DNA of 5,352 nt from an uncultured bacterium (GTDB lineage: Bacteria > Bacillota > Clostridia > Oscillospirales > Ruminococcaceae), in assembly GCA_905215595.1 (NCBI GenBank), contig CAJMQZ010000125.1, positions 1-5,352 on the forward strand. The letters run 5' to 3'. The position numbers were made by a program, and so were the translations under genes. The notes under the pieces were generated by a model. That model did not search any database. It was not told the origin of the DNA and saw only the letters and a list, made by a program, of their open reading frames with translations. This document shows positions 4,910 to 5,352 of this stretch, one piece after another (within the stretch, counting starts at the first letter, position 1; each line of letters begins with the position of its first letter).

Positions 4910-5352
4910 TTACAGCGTGACATTGAACAGGTTTTCGACGATGCCGCCGAAGCCCATGAAGGACAGGCTGGTGATTGCTGCTGCGATCAGGGTGATGGGC
5001 AGGCCCTTGAAGGGTGCCGGGGGATCGCAGGCTTCCACGCGCTTGCGCACACCGCTGAACATGACCATGGCCAGCATGAAGCCGACGCCTGCGCCGATGG
5101 AGCAGACCAGAGCCTCAATGTAGGCAGCGCCAAAGCCCAGAGCTGCCACATCTGCACCGTAGTCATCCACGACCAGGATGGTCACGGCCAGCACGCAGCA
5201 GTTGGTGGTGATCAGGGGCAGGTAAACGCCCAGCGAGTTGTACAGGGCCACGACATACTTCTTGAGGAAGATCTCGATGAACTGCACCAGCACGGCGATG
5301 ACCAGAATGAACACGATGGTCTGCAGGTAGCTCAGACCAGCCGGGTCCAGAA
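4910..5352 (-). CDS. rnfA: Rnf electron transport complex subunit A, C-terminal part (5' end outside window)
   Basis: RnfA is an integral membrane subunit that pairs with RnfE. The two form the transmembrane path of the Rnf complex and hold a [2Fe-2S] centre between them. The frame runs open to the right edge, giving 146 complete codons, about three quarters of the usual 190-200 residues. The first methionine-like codon inside (GTG at 5314) is internal, because family-like sequence (GLSYLQTI) continues upstream of it. Visible marks are FILVIAVLVQFIEIFLKK, then YLPLITTNCCVL with the family cysteine (partial residue 51, followed by an extra C52), then PAPFKG and SLSFMGFGG near the end. These favour RnfA over the paralogous RnfE or RnfD. 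About four hydrophobic helices are seen. About ten residues more than in E. coli RnfA separate the NCCVL segment from the next helix (around VVDDYGADVAALG). Confidence 0.94.
   Translation of the reverse strand, partial: LDPAGLSYLQTIVFILVIAVLVQFIEIFLKKYVVALYNSLGVYLPLITTNCCVLAVTILVVDDYGADVAALGFGAAYIEALVCSIGAGVGFMLAMVMFSGVRKRVEACDPPAPFKGLPITLIAAAITSLSFMGFGGIVENLFNVTL

Noticed and set aside
1..5352. CRISPR array, insertion sequence, phage or integrase genes
   Set aside because: No regularly spaced direct repeats, no transposase or recombinase motifs and no terminal inverted repeats of an insertion sequence were seen. A partial tRNA at the left edge is not accompanied by an integrase or a visible duplicate of its 3' end.

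Overview
The window looks like chromosome from a GC-rich gut Firmicute of the Oscillospiraceae/Ruminococcaceae type, close to Faecalibacterium, Gemmiger or Subdoligranulum. The clues are the high GC content in a genome with strong AGGAGG-type ribosome sites, a clostridial-type Rnf complex, an ECF sigma/zinc anti-sigma pair of clostridial style, and an intergenic hairpin repeat of a kind I associate with Faecalibacterium-like genomes. The genus is an inference from memory, not a search result.

Layout from left to right. Positions 1-51 are the 3' part of a tRNA-Thr (anticodon GGT) on the plus strand, followed by a strong intrinsic terminator. Positions 111-165 hold a compound hairpin repeat that also gives the minus-strand terminator of the next operon. 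Positions 184-2806 are a tight four-gene minus-strand operon. Read in its own direction it runs: ECF sigma factor, membrane-anchored zinc-finger anti-sigma factor, multi-pass TM2-like membrane protein with an acidic tail, and a three-helix membrane protein with a large predicted extracellular domain. Neighbouring genes overlap or nearly touch, which suggests translational coupling.

Positions 2807-2978 form the divergent promoter region between the sigma operon and birA, which lies on the plus strand at 2979-3941. Two extended -10 elements sit almost on top of each other there, facing opposite ways. birA and the next operon converge on a shared bidirectional terminator (3952-3984). From 3995 to the right edge lie the last two genes of an rnf operon on the minus strand, rnfB and then the C-terminal three quarters of rnfA. 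The rest of the operon is presumably outside the window.

The genes fall into three functional units. Rnf is a membrane ferredoxin:NAD+ oxidoreductase coupled to ion transport. BirA attaches biotin to carboxylases and may act as a repressor. The sigma module is most simply read as an envelope-sensing switch: the anti-sigma factor holds the sigma factor at the membrane and the two downstream membrane proteins are candidate sensors, modulators or targets. The signal is unknown. This module is the most plausible place for undescribed biology, although its first two parts belong to well-known families.
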